In this document: positions 8,784-16,441 of the stretch, in pieces
Numbering within the stretch: the stretch's first letter is position 1
How the letters are laid out: each line of letters opens with the position of its first letter
Source: Oscillatoriales cyanobacterium
Lineage (GTDB): Bacteria > Cyanobacteriota > Cyanobacteriia > Cyanobacteriales > Laspinemataceae
Length of the DNA stretch: 64,000 nucleotides
Assembly (NCBI GenBank): GCA_011390955.1
Contig: JAABRM010000031.1
Span: forward strand, 1 to 64,000
Direction of reading: 5' to 3'
The notes under the pieces: generated by a model
Database searches by the model: none
The model's input: only the letters and a program-made list of their open reading frames with translations
Told to the model about the DNA's origin: nothing
Translations under genes and position numbers: made by a program

Positions 8784-9040
8784 GCGATCGCCTCAAAAAA
8801 ATTCGTTCTTAGCTATGCGGTAGGGTGTTGTTTCGGGTTAACTGTTGCCTTCCTTAAGTAAATGTTGTTCCCCGCGTAACGCATCACAAGTTGATTCTTG
8901 GCGATATTGGTACGTTACGTCGGGCGTTTTAATTTCTTGGGTTTTGCCTAAAATTTATCCCCGACTAACATACCCTACCACTTTCTACGGGCAAATAACT
9001 TAACATTTATCAAAATGAAACCGGAAGGAAAGGACAACTT

Positions 9041-10557
9041 TTAATCTTGATAATAAAATAATTCCTGTCGGGCTTCTTCGGCCATTTGTTGCCGCAGAGA
9101 AAACGGTAAAATTACCTCACCATTGGGTCGCCAATCTCGTAAGCGCATTAACACATTAATATCGCCTAAGCGAACCCAAGCACCATAGTAAACATCTTGA
9201 GGATTTCGATTTTTTAAAATTTGCAATACTCGGAAGCGATCGCCCTCTTCTGATATCTGTTTTTTAACCAACTTGGACAAATCGCGATCGGCAATCCGCT
9301 GAAATGTCTGGTGGCGTAAAGTTCCCTCCACATAGCGATCGGCAAAGTTTCTGGGAAATCGCATTAACAGCCATTTACGAGGTAAATAAAAATTAAATCC
9401 CCAAGCATTTTCTAATTCTTCTTCTACCTGTTCTGGGGTTGGTAGTTCTCCCAATCGTCGCATTTCTCGCAATAGTTTAGGAACTTGCGGATCCCCCCAA
9501 GCTAAAATTTTTAATTTTTCTGAAATAATCCGGTCTAACCGATAATTATGCCAGCCTATTTCTCCCTCTGGAGTTTCTCCCCAAGCACTCAAATATTTGG
9601 CGCGGCGAACATAATGTAAACAAACAGGATAAGTATTAATTCTGACGATTTTATCTTCTTTAAATTCATATTTAAACTGAATCACCCCAGAAGATGGAGT
9701 TCGCCATAATTCTTCGATCTGTTCTTGATAGTTATCCACTTGTTCTTGGGTTTCTGGAGGCAAAATATAATCCAAGTGAATAAAAATCCGCTTTAATGGG
9801 GGTTGGAGATTAAATTTTTGATGGTCTTTGTCCGGCATTAATTGTTCCCATAAAGATTGAAGAATCACTTCTAAATTCGGCTGGACAAAGGAAATATCCT
9901 CTATAATGGTTAATAATTGGCGGGCTTGGTTTGCTTCTAATATAATAGAGGCAGGGCTACCTTGGGTATGGCTTAATTGTGGCGGATAAGGCCAATCAGA
10001 TTTTAAGACACATTGATATTTTCCCTGGGATATATTCTGTAACCATCCTAAGCGAACCAGTTGTTTTAAATCGTCTCGTAAGGAACGATGAACCGTAGAA
10101 AAAGGATGTGCTTTTAATAGTTTTTTGAGTTCGGCAACGGGCAACCCACTGAGATGAATTACTTCTTGCTGCCAATTGGATAGAATTGAGGGTTGTGCGG
10201 ATAAATATTTTGCTAAAAATTGCTCAACGGTGCGATGACAAATACAGTTGCCGTCGGTGCAATGTTGGGCAAGTTTCTGTACATTGATGCGATCGCTTTT
10301 CGGGTGAGTGGCGGCAAATAGGCGATAAGCCTGACGGCATAGCTTCGCTTACCGCGCAATTCAGGATAACTCCAACTTTTTTCTAGTTCATCCGCTAACG
10401 GAAATTCGCCACTATATAACCGATTTAATAATACCCACAATCGCAGCGATCGGGCAAACCGATTGCCTAGTTGACCTCCTGCTAACCATTGCAAAATCTC
10501 TGGACTGAGTGGATAAATAAATTCTCTGTTTAACATTGGCAGACCCCATTTTGTCAT
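9041..10557 (-). pseudogene. TIGR03985-type CRISPR-associated WYL regulator, frameshifted by a hairpin repeat
   Basis: Two minus-strand pieces form one protein. Upstream (10557 to about 10350) gives LNREFIYPLSPEILQWLAGG, then LRLWVLLNRLYSGEFPL, then WSYPELR. At that point a ~23-nt hairpin (10333-10357) shifts the frame. The other frame continues as AYRLFAATHPKSDRINVQKLAQH, then TDGNCICHRTVEQFLAKYLS, running into a long ORF with winged-helix residues and a WYL-like C-terminal half (TYPVCLHYVRRAKYLSAWG, YRLDRI, MRFPRNFADRYVEGTLRHQTF). The content matches the cyanobacterial TIGR03985 family, thought to act as a regulator or ligand sensor of CRISPR loci. It is transcribed away from the type III-D operon 1.3 kb to the right. 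Either it is dead, or only the downstream part (from 10144) is made. Confidence 0.7.
10333..10357. repeat. Short hairpin repeat, copy 1 (inside the regulator gene)
   Basis: Core CGGCATAGCTTCGCTTACCG: an AGC-TTC-GCT inner hairpin with CGG/CCG outer arms and one bulged T. Close relatives are at 27744-27770 and 36499-36522. It coincides exactly with the reading-frame break. Confidence 0.7.
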
Positions 10558-10708
10558 CAATAGGAGTGCGACAGTAGGGCGGGCATTTGCTCACCCAAGA
10601 GAGTAAATTAGGTACTGACATCCTGTGAATATTCATCGGACGGTATCCATAATTAAGTAGGTGGGCAGAAATAAATGCACCACAGACCTTATGAGAATAA
10701 AAACTGTC

Positions 10709-10728
10709 ATTCCCGCGAAGGCGGGAAT
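10709..10728. repeat. REP-like hairpin ATTCCCGC-GAAG-GCGGGAAT
   Basis: A perfect 8-bp stem with GAAG tetraloop in the 280-bp region between the regulator and the HicAB-like pair. This type of short palindrome is widespread as an intergenic repeat in bacteria. Confidence 0.65.
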
Positions 10729-10838
10729 CCAAGGATTTACGGTGGGGAACGAAAAGTGCAATTAATTATGTTCACCTACTTATTATCTTATTTCAGAAAT
10801 CAAAAACGGGTTTATACACACGCATTAATTAGCAGATA

Positions 10839-11378
10839 TTACGCACAATTTTCCGCAAAAAATGACTGAATTTCTAGCTTTTGCTCTGAATCGATGGTTT
10901 GCCAATCCTTAGCAATATTCAAATTTTTATTCACTTTCGCTAATTCTAATAAACTCGATGCGATCGGGTAGTTTTTTTCCTCAGATAACCAGTGTAAAAT
11001 ATCCGATAAATGCCACAGAGAAGGGGTTCCTCCGTAAATAGGGCTAGGTGATTTGGGTTCACCTTTAACAATCAGATTGCGGATATTTTGCCTGGTACAC
11101 CCTAGGATTTTTGCGACTTCTGTCAAAGAAATTAAATCTGGACTCACTTCAGTCAATACCGCTTGGGGGATGGCTCGTTTTACATCTTGAATTGCCGTAA
11201 AAACTGCTGCTTTAGCTGATGCAGCTTCACGAATAAAGTTGAGAGCAATTTTGCCTTGATTGCCCAGTCCGACCAGGGCATCATCACATCCTTCAGTGGC
11301 TAAAATACCTAAGTAATCATTAGAAATAACTAGATCGTCTGGGATATTAAACGTTAGAGTAAAATCATATTCTGGCAT
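10839..11378 (-). CDS. HicB-like antitoxin / DNA-binding protein
   Basis: A 179-residue protein. The N-terminal half (YDFTLTFNIP near residue 4, then LATEGCDDALVGLGNQGKIALNFIREAASA) resembles the partial RNase-H-like fold of HicB. The middle (SLTEVAKILGCTRQNIRNLIVKGEPKSP, about residues 83-110) is a clear helix-turn-helix. The pairing with a small HicA-like protein four bases upstream, the strong promoter and the operator palindrome all fit a toxin-antitoxin module. I infer that it represses its own promoter and neutralises the partner. The assignment rests on context and weak similarity, not on a named family I am certain of. Confidence 0.6.
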   Translation of the reverse strand: MPEYDFTLTFNIPDDLVISNDYLGILATEGCDDALVGLGNQGKIALNFIREAASAKAAVFTAIQDVKRAIPQAVLTEVSPDLISLTEVAKILGCTRQNIRNLIVKGEPKSPSPIYGGTPSLWHLSDILHWLSEEKNYPIASSLLELAKVNKNLNIAKDWQTIDSEQKLEIQSFFAENCA

Positions 11379-11382
11379 TTGT

Positions 11383-11655
11383 TTAACTCTCCTCTATCTC
11401 GCGATTAATGGCTTGATTATGAATTGTGCAGTTGTCTACTACACGACGAATTTGTTTGCCATGATTGCCGGGATTTTTCGGGGTACTCCAAATACTAGCA
11501 ATACAAAACTCTCCACATCGACAATTTTTGTCGTTGTAGGGACAGTAAATTTTCCCCCAGGCATGAGAACCACCCACTTCAATCCGCCATCCATTTTCTT
11601 CTGCATACTTCAAAGCGGCTTCGATTTCTGGTTTAGGATGGGTTTTTCTCGCCAT
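11383..11655 (-). CDS. HicA-like small protein (putative toxin)
   Basis: A 90-residue protein: KPEIEAALKYAEENGWRIEVGGSHAWGKIYCPY, then a four-cysteine stretch (NDKNCRCGEFC, later DNC), then SIWSTPKNPGNHGKQIRRVVDNC. The GGSHAWGK motif and the following strand resemble the double-stranded-RNA-binding-like fold of HicA, where the histidine is catalytic. The cysteines are unusual for HicA and could bind metal. It lies first in the operon, as HicA does. The predicted transcript starts about 7 nt before the ATG and I see no Shine-Dalgarno, suggesting near-leaderless translation. Confidence 0.5.
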   Translation of the reverse strand: MARKTHPKPEIEAALKYAEENGWRIEVGGSHAWGKIYCPYNDKNCRCGEFCIASIWSTPKNPGNHGKQIRRVVDNCTIHNQAINREIEES

Positions 11656-11668
11656 AAAACTTGTATTG

Positions 11669-11704
11669 ATAATAGTTCAATTAAATTTGATTGTCAAGTG
11701 ACAA
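11669..11704 (-). promoter_or_regulatory. Promoter plus operator of the HicAB-like pair
   Basis: Reading the minus strand, TTGACA (11697-11692), a 17-nt spacer and TATTAT (11674-11669) form a near-consensus sigma-70 promoter. The inverted repeat TTGTCA-AG-TGACAA (11691-11704) overlaps the -35 box, a natural site for repression by the antitoxin. Confidence 0.65.
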
Positions 11705-11901
11705 CTTATCATAACTTAGGGCAGGCAAAATAACCAGGACGACCAAAAAACTCCGATCGCCTCCCAGAGAATACGGGACTAAGTTTCTGGGTTTTCTCGA
11801 TCCGGTTACCTCTTTATTTTATAGGGGTTTACGGGAAATATAGAAGACCCCCTTTCTACACTGGTGCTAGAGTAGCGCAGAGTGAACCAAGGTAATCGCC
11901 A

Positions 11902-12801
11902 ATGACTGAAAATCTGGACATTCAACTAAAACTCAGCCGTCATCAAGCGGTCAACGGACTCAAATATCAACGGCTGACCATTGAGTTAACTGGGCGCGAT
12001 CGCATCATCCACCCTCAAGACCTCTGCAAGCTGGAGTTACCCGCAGGTATCGACACCACCCAAGGGGTCGTACTGACGGGACGGGCACCCATTTGGCTAT
12101 ACGGATACTTGATTCACGAACTGCACCCCACTGCCTGGGTTGGCTGCTATGACCCGCGTTTGGGGGCGGTGGTGGTGGCAACACATACGCGAGGGGTCAG
12201 CGTTGGTCAAATCATTCCCTTAGAAATATCTGATGCGCGGTTGCACCCTGCTTTGATGATTGTCGGGCCACCGGATAGCGGTAAAAGTGTGTTAGCCCAC
12301 GGGTTATTTCAATCTCTATTAGCAGTAGAATCAAGGGTATATTTACAACGCGCTAACTGGGACGGAGAAGGCAACTATACTTTAGAACTGGGAGAAAATA
12401 GCGACCCGGAAGCCTTCAAAGCGAAAAATAAAGGAGGCTTAACCCCCGATTTTTTTCCCTACCATGCTCAAGCAATTCTCAAACTCCGCCGGGAGAATTT
12501 ATTGACCATTGTGGATGTGGGGGGAATGGTACAACCGGAAAAACAACCGATTTTAGAAGCTTGTACCCATTATCTGATTATTAGTTCTAAACCGGAAGCC
12601 ATAGAACCCTGGCATGAGTTTTGTGGCGATCGCGGAAATTTAACCCCAGTTGCAACGATCCATAGCACTTTAGAGGAGGTGGAAATTGTGCATCAAGAGC
12701 AACCTTTTTTGGAAATCACCTGTGGGCCTTGGGTGGTGGGACAAACTGCGAAAGTTCCAGAGGTTTTGTTGGCACGGATTAAGGATTTATTGGGCAAGTA
12801 A
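11902..12801 (+). CDS. csx3: Csx3 (ring nuclease) fused to a P-loop ATPase-like domain
   Basis: Residues 1-~110 are a Csx3 domain. Residues His75, Asp84 and Arg86 (LHP...CYDPR) have the spacing I recall for the active-site trio of Archaeoglobus Csx3, a cyclic tetra-adenylate phosphodiesterase. Residues 122-129 (GPPDSGKS) are a Walker A motif opening a second domain of about 175 residues, with a Walker-B-like LLTIVDVGG near residue 205. Csx3 destroys the cyclic oligoadenylate messenger of type III systems and switches off its effectors. The added ATPase-like part has no known job here. It heads the type III-D operon, 51 nt before the CARF gene. Confidence 0.85.
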   Translation: MTENLDIQLKLSRHQAVNGLKYQRLTIELTGRDRIIHPQDLCKLELPAGIDTTQGVVLTGRAPIWLYGYLIHELHPTAWVGCYDPRLGAVVVATHTRGVSVGQIIPLEISDARLHPALMIVGPPDSGKSVLAHGLFQSLLAVESRVYLQRANWDGEGNYTLELGENSDPEAFKAKNKGGLTPDFFPYHAQAILKLRRENLLTIVDVGGMVQPEKQPILEACTHYLIISSKPEAIEPWHEFCGDRGNLTPVATIHSTLEEVEIVHQEQPFLEITCGPWVVGQTAKVPEVLLARIKDLLGK

Positions 12802-12852
12802 CGTCGCACAACACTTCACCATTCATTTGAGTACAAATTAACGGAGAAAAAC

Positions 12853-14124
12853 ATGAGTAACCTGGATGAGTATAAAGTCGAACATCTGTTGTTAATGGTG
12901 GGGGAAAATCCTTTACCTAACTATGTAGCAGCCTTAACACTGTTAAAAGATGGCGGAAAAGTTTATCTGGTGTTCACCGAACATACGAAAGCCCAGAAAA
13001 ATTGTTTGCTTCAACAGCTTCAAGAACGGAAAAAACTTGGCATTGCCAAAATTGATCTGATTGACTTAGCTAAATATGAATCTAATAGTTATCACATCCG
13101 TGACAGAATTCAAAACAAAATTAATCAATCGATAAAAAGTGGAAAAATTGGCTTGAACTACACGGGTGGCACGAAAGCAATGGCAGTTCATGCTTATCGA
13201 GCGGTTCAAGAACTACAGCCTGATGCCGTTTTCAGCTATCTGGATTCACGGAGTTTAGAAATGTGCATCGATCGCCCAAATGCTCCCCCGATTCGAGAGA
13301 AAGTCTCTCTGAAGATATCTTTTACCAAATTATTTGGCTTACACCGTTTAAAATGGAAAGATGATCGCCCACCATCTTCCGATCCGACTTTATCTGATGC
13401 CGCCGTGCAATTTGCAGATTTTTACCAAACTGAAGATTTAGCAAAAGCTTGGAGAGATTGGTGTAAAAATAAATTACGTCGCCAAATGAAATGTTACGAT
13501 CAATATGGAAATTATGTCTGGAAAGAAGAACCTGAACTAAAAGCACAACCCACTATTGAAATTAAAAGTTTACCGGACAATATCAAGACTATATTGCGCC
13601 AACATTTGGATGCCTCTACAGATGTTTTAAACATTAGTGTTACTGAAAAGAAAGGATTCAATGATTTAACCCATGTCTGCTCGTGGCTAGATGGGGTCTG
13701 GCTAGAAGACTATGTTTTGCAACAAGTTAAACAAGTTGCTTCAGAGTATTCGATTAACGACCGGGGAATGTCATTTAATATAGAAGATCCCGAAAATCGT
13801 TCGAGTGAATATCCAAAATTTGAATTTGATGTTGCGTTTATGCTGGGGTATCAACTTTTTGCTATATCTTGTACAACCAGCGACAAGCCATCACTCTGTA
13901 AGCAAAAATTATTTGAAGCGTCTATAAGAGCACGACAACTCGGAGGAGATGAAGCCAGAGTCGCATTGGTTTGCTGCTATCACACACCCAGCTATATTAA
14001 ATCTCAATTAAGAACTATGATATATGATCGCAAAATAGAGGTATTTGGACGAGAAGACTTGCCAAAACTTGCCAGCAAAATTTCCAAATGGATTGATAAG
14101 AATAATAAGGAGGCGAATCAATGA
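12853..14124 (+). CDS. CARF-domain nuclease-like effector (Card1/Can2, DUF1887-related)
   Basis: A 423-residue protein. The N-terminal CARF domain (about 1-150) has LLMVGENPLPNYVAAL, KVYLVFTEHTKAQ and the ligand-loop motif NYTGGTKAM near residue 105, so it should bind a cyclic oligoadenylate. The C-terminal part (about 275-423) has the PD-(D/E)XK topology: GVWLEDYVLQQV, FEFDV with Asp326, then a strand LFAISCTT where E-x-K normally stands. Ser339 and Thr341 replace the catalytic Glu and Lys. A following helix with Lys and Glu (CKQKLFEASIRARQLGG) could supply migrated residues. The last codon overlaps the cas10 start (ATGA), tying it to the complex that makes its activator. Confidence 0.8.
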   Translation: MSNLDEYKVEHLLLMVGENPLPNYVAALTLLKDGGKVYLVFTEHTKAQKNCLLQQLQERKKLGIAKIDLIDLAKYESNSYHIRDRIQNKINQSIKSGKIGLNYTGGTKAMAVHAYRAVQELQPDAVFSYLDSRSLEMCIDRPNAPPIREKVSLKISFTKLFGLHRLKWKDDRPPSSDPTLSDAAVQFADFYQTEDLAKAWRDWCKNKLRRQMKCYDQYGNYVWKEEPELKAQPTIEIKSLPDNIKTILRQHLDASTDVLNISVTEKKGFNDLTHVCSWLDGVWLEDYVLQQVKQVASEYSINDRGMSFNIEDPENRSSEYPKFEFDVAFMLGYQLFAISCTTSDKPSLCKQKLFEASIRARQLGGDEARVALVCCYHTPSYIKSQLRTMIYDRKIEVFGREDLPKLASKISKWIDKNNKEANQ

Positions 14125-15770
14125 GGAATTATGTTGTCACCGTCCTGGACACAACAGGAATTCAACCTTATATTTTTGGCAGTAACCGATTACGCGAAAA
14201 TATTGGCGGGTCTTATTTAGTCGATCAAGCAACCGATGAATGGGCAAAAGATGCTTTAGAAGAATTGGGACAGAAACTTAATCAATCCATTCACATTTGC
14301 GATTCCCCCCTTTTTAAGGGGGGGCTAGGGGGGGATCCAAACCGACCAGCAAATAAACCTTATATCGAACATGGAAAACTGGCAGCAGAATTAGTCTATG
14401 CAGGTGGCGGCAATACGGTTTTGCTATTTCAATCTCTGGATATTGCTAAACAATTTACCCGGATTTTGAGTAAGCGAATTTTAACTGATGCACCGGGTAT
14501 TAATCTGGTGGCAGCACATCAGGAATTTGATTGGGATAATGAAAATGAATTGCTTTATCAGGTAATTCAAAACCTGATGAAAAATCAGTTAGATCGACAA
14601 AAACGAGAAAGAATTCCCTCATCTCCTTTATTGGGTTTAGGTGTCACCGCAGCTTGTCAATCAACTCAGTTAGTGGCGGTGGATATGAGCGATAATCACG
14701 GCTGCCCTATGCCCTATTTAGTCTCTAGTGAAATTGTGGCTAAACTCGATGCAGTAAAAGCCGCCAACGACAAGCTAGATGACACATTATTCGATCGCAA
14801 AATTCCTAAAAAGTACAAAATTGCTTTGGACTTCGATGATTTTGGGCGATCGCTTGGGGAAAATAGCTATCTAGCGATCGTTCATGCGGATGGGAATAAT
14901 ATGGGCGATCGCTTTCAAAAGTATGGTGAAGATCGAGAAAATCGCGATTATATTACTGCCATGCGTGAACTTTCTGATTCTGTCCGTTTAGCAGGATTAA
15001 CTGCCTTAAAAGAAGTCGCCAAAGCAGTGGTTAATTCTATTGACAGCGACGAAAAGGTAAAAGGACAATTTGCCATAAAAAATAACTACTTGCCTTTTCG
15101 TCCTTTAGTTTATGGAGGAGATGATGTCACCTTTGTTTGTGATGGACGCTTGGGATTAGAATTAGCTGCTATTTATTTGAATTCCTTTAAAAAACAGCCA
15201 GCAGCAGATGGTAAACCATTATCTGCTTGTGCCGGAATTTGTGTGGTCAAAGCGCACTATCCTTTTGCCAGGGCTTATCAACTCAGCGAACAATTATGTA
15301 AGAATGCCAAAAAATTTGTTATAGAACAGAAAGAAGAATGGGGAGACGAAGATTTATCTGCTCTTGATTGGCATCTCGCAGCGAGTGGTTTATTTGGTTC
15401 TCTTGGTGAAATCCGTCAACGCGAGTATCAGGTAAAAGAGGGCGATCTGACCATGCGTCCTGTTTTATTAGAACACGAGTATGAATGGCGCAAATGGCCT
15501 AATTTTACCAGCCTTGTTCAAGCTTTTAATGAAGATGACGATTGGAAAGGTCGGCGAAATAAAGTGATTGCATTGCGAGAAAAGTTGCGCGAAGGCAGCC
15601 AAGCAACTATCCAGTTTCTCAAAGCTTGCAGGAACAAGAATTTGCCACCAATTCAAGAAGCTGCTGATGAAGTACAAGATTGTGGCTGGACTGAGGGACA
15701 TTGTGGTTATTTTGATGCGATCGAAGCAATGGAATTTTACATCTCATTAAGCGAGGAAAACCCTGAATGA
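14121..15770 (+). CDS. cas10: Cas10 of a type III-D complex, HD domain absent
   Basis: A 549-residue protein starting directly with the first palm-like domain (TGIQPYIFGSNRLRENIGGSYLV at about residues 11-33). No N-terminal HD nuclease domain exists. The cyclase palm has ADGNNMG at 256-262 and GGDD at 332-335, the metal-binding residues needed to make cyclic oligoadenylates. Helical D4-like sequence follows. Thus signalling is expected but not HD-type DNA cutting. An in-frame insertion SPLFKGGLGG at about residues 61-72 derives from a dispersed DNA repeat (14302-14337). Start and stop overlap neighbouring genes by ATGA. Confidence 0.88.
   Translation: MRNYVVTVLDTTGIQPYIFGSNRLRENIGGSYLVDQATDEWAKDALEELGQKLNQSIHICDSPLFKGGLGGDPNRPANKPYIEHGKLAAELVYAGGGNTVLLFQSLDIAKQFTRILSKRILTDAPGINLVAAHQEFDWDNENELLYQVIQNLMKNQLDRQKRERIPSSPLLGLGVTAACQSTQLVAVDMSDNHGCPMPYLVSSEIVAKLDAVKAANDKLDDTLFDRKIPKKYKIALDFDDFGRSLGENSYLAIVHADGNNMGDRFQKYGEDRENRDYITAMRELSDSVRLAGLTALKEVAKAVVNSIDSDEKVKGQFAIKNNYLPFRPLVYGGDDVTFVCDGRLGLELAAIYLNSFKKQPAADGKPLSACAGICVVKAHYPFARAYQLSEQLCKNAKKFVIEQKEEWGDEDLSALDWHLAASGLFGSLGEIRQREYQVKEGDLTMRPVLLEHEYEWRKWPNFTSLVQAFNEDDDWKGRRNKVIALREKLREGSQATIQFLKACRNKNLPPIQEAADEVQDCGWTEGHCGYFDAIEAMEFYISLSEENPE
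14302..14337. repeat. G-rich PLFKGG-type palindrome inside cas10
   Basis: CCCCCCTTTTTAAGGGGGGG followed by CTAGGGGGGG, translated in frame as SPLFKGGLGG. The same core occurs intergenically at 24341-24371 and 37862-37890. It sits between NQSIHICD and DPNRPANKPY without breaking the frame. Confidence 0.75.
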
Positions 15771-16441
15771 GCATCTATCACCTAAAAATTAAATTACTGA
15801 GTGATACCACTTTCGGACGTGGGGATGGAGTGGCAGGTCTTCTCGACCAAGAAGTAGAATACGACCCCAATGGATTTCCTTACTTGCGAGGACGGACTCT
15901 GAAAGGGTTATTAAGTGAAGAGTGCGATAACTTAGTCGCAGTGTTGCCCCAGAGAACTCGCGAACATTGGCAACAGATAGCCGCAGATTTATTCGGTAGT
16001 CCCGGTAGTACCCTGGAAACCGTGGGCAAAATCCACGTTGGGGATGCTTGTTTGCCAGCAGATTTACGAGAAGCGGTGGCACAACAGCTTCAGAAACCAG
16101 ATAACGATTTGCAGCCGATTAATATCCTGGAGTCTCTGACAACAATTCGCCGTCAAACTGCGATTAATTCAAAAGAAGGGACACCAGAAGAACATAGTTT
16201 ACGTTCTGCCAGAGTAATTATCCGTCACCTTGAATTTACTGCTCCCTTGTATTTTCAGACTTCACCAACGGATGAAATGTTGTCGCTTTTAGTAGCAGGA
16301 ACTTGGGCATTACGTCGCATCGGCAGTGGGCGAAACCGAGGGCGCGGTCATATACAGTGCAGACTTTTTAACCACCAAGATCAAGAAATTGGCCAAGATT
16401 ATTTACAACGATTTGGAAAAATGGAGATGCAAGCGATATGA
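15767..16441 (+). CDS. Csm3-like Cas7 RAMP protein (type III-D)
   Basis: A 224-residue single-RAMP protein. Asp27 lies in GLLDQEVEYDPNGFPYLRGRTLKGLL, which aligns with the catalytic loop of Csm3 (D-x-x-V-x-x-DP followed by the GxSLKG loop), so target-RNA cleavage at this subunit is expected. The glycine-rich end RRIGSGRNRGRGHIQC is the usual RAMP G-loop. It would form one backbone position along the crRNA. The gene overlaps cas10 and csx10 by ATGA at each end. Confidence 0.85.
   Translation: MSIYHLKIKLLSDTTFGRGDGVAGLLDQEVEYDPNGFPYLRGRTLKGLLSEECDNLVAVLPQRTREHWQQIAADLFGSPGSTLETVGKIHVGDACLPADLREAVAQQLQKPDNDLQPINILESLTTIRRQTAINSKEGTPEEHSLRSARVIIRHLEFTAPLYFQTSPTDEMLSLLVAGTWALRRIGSGRNRGRGHIQCRLFNHQDQEIGQDYLQRFGKMEMQAI

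Noticed and set aside
10675-10869. 64-codon ORF
   Set aside because: Runs through the REP-like hairpin and into the HicB-like gene on the other strand.
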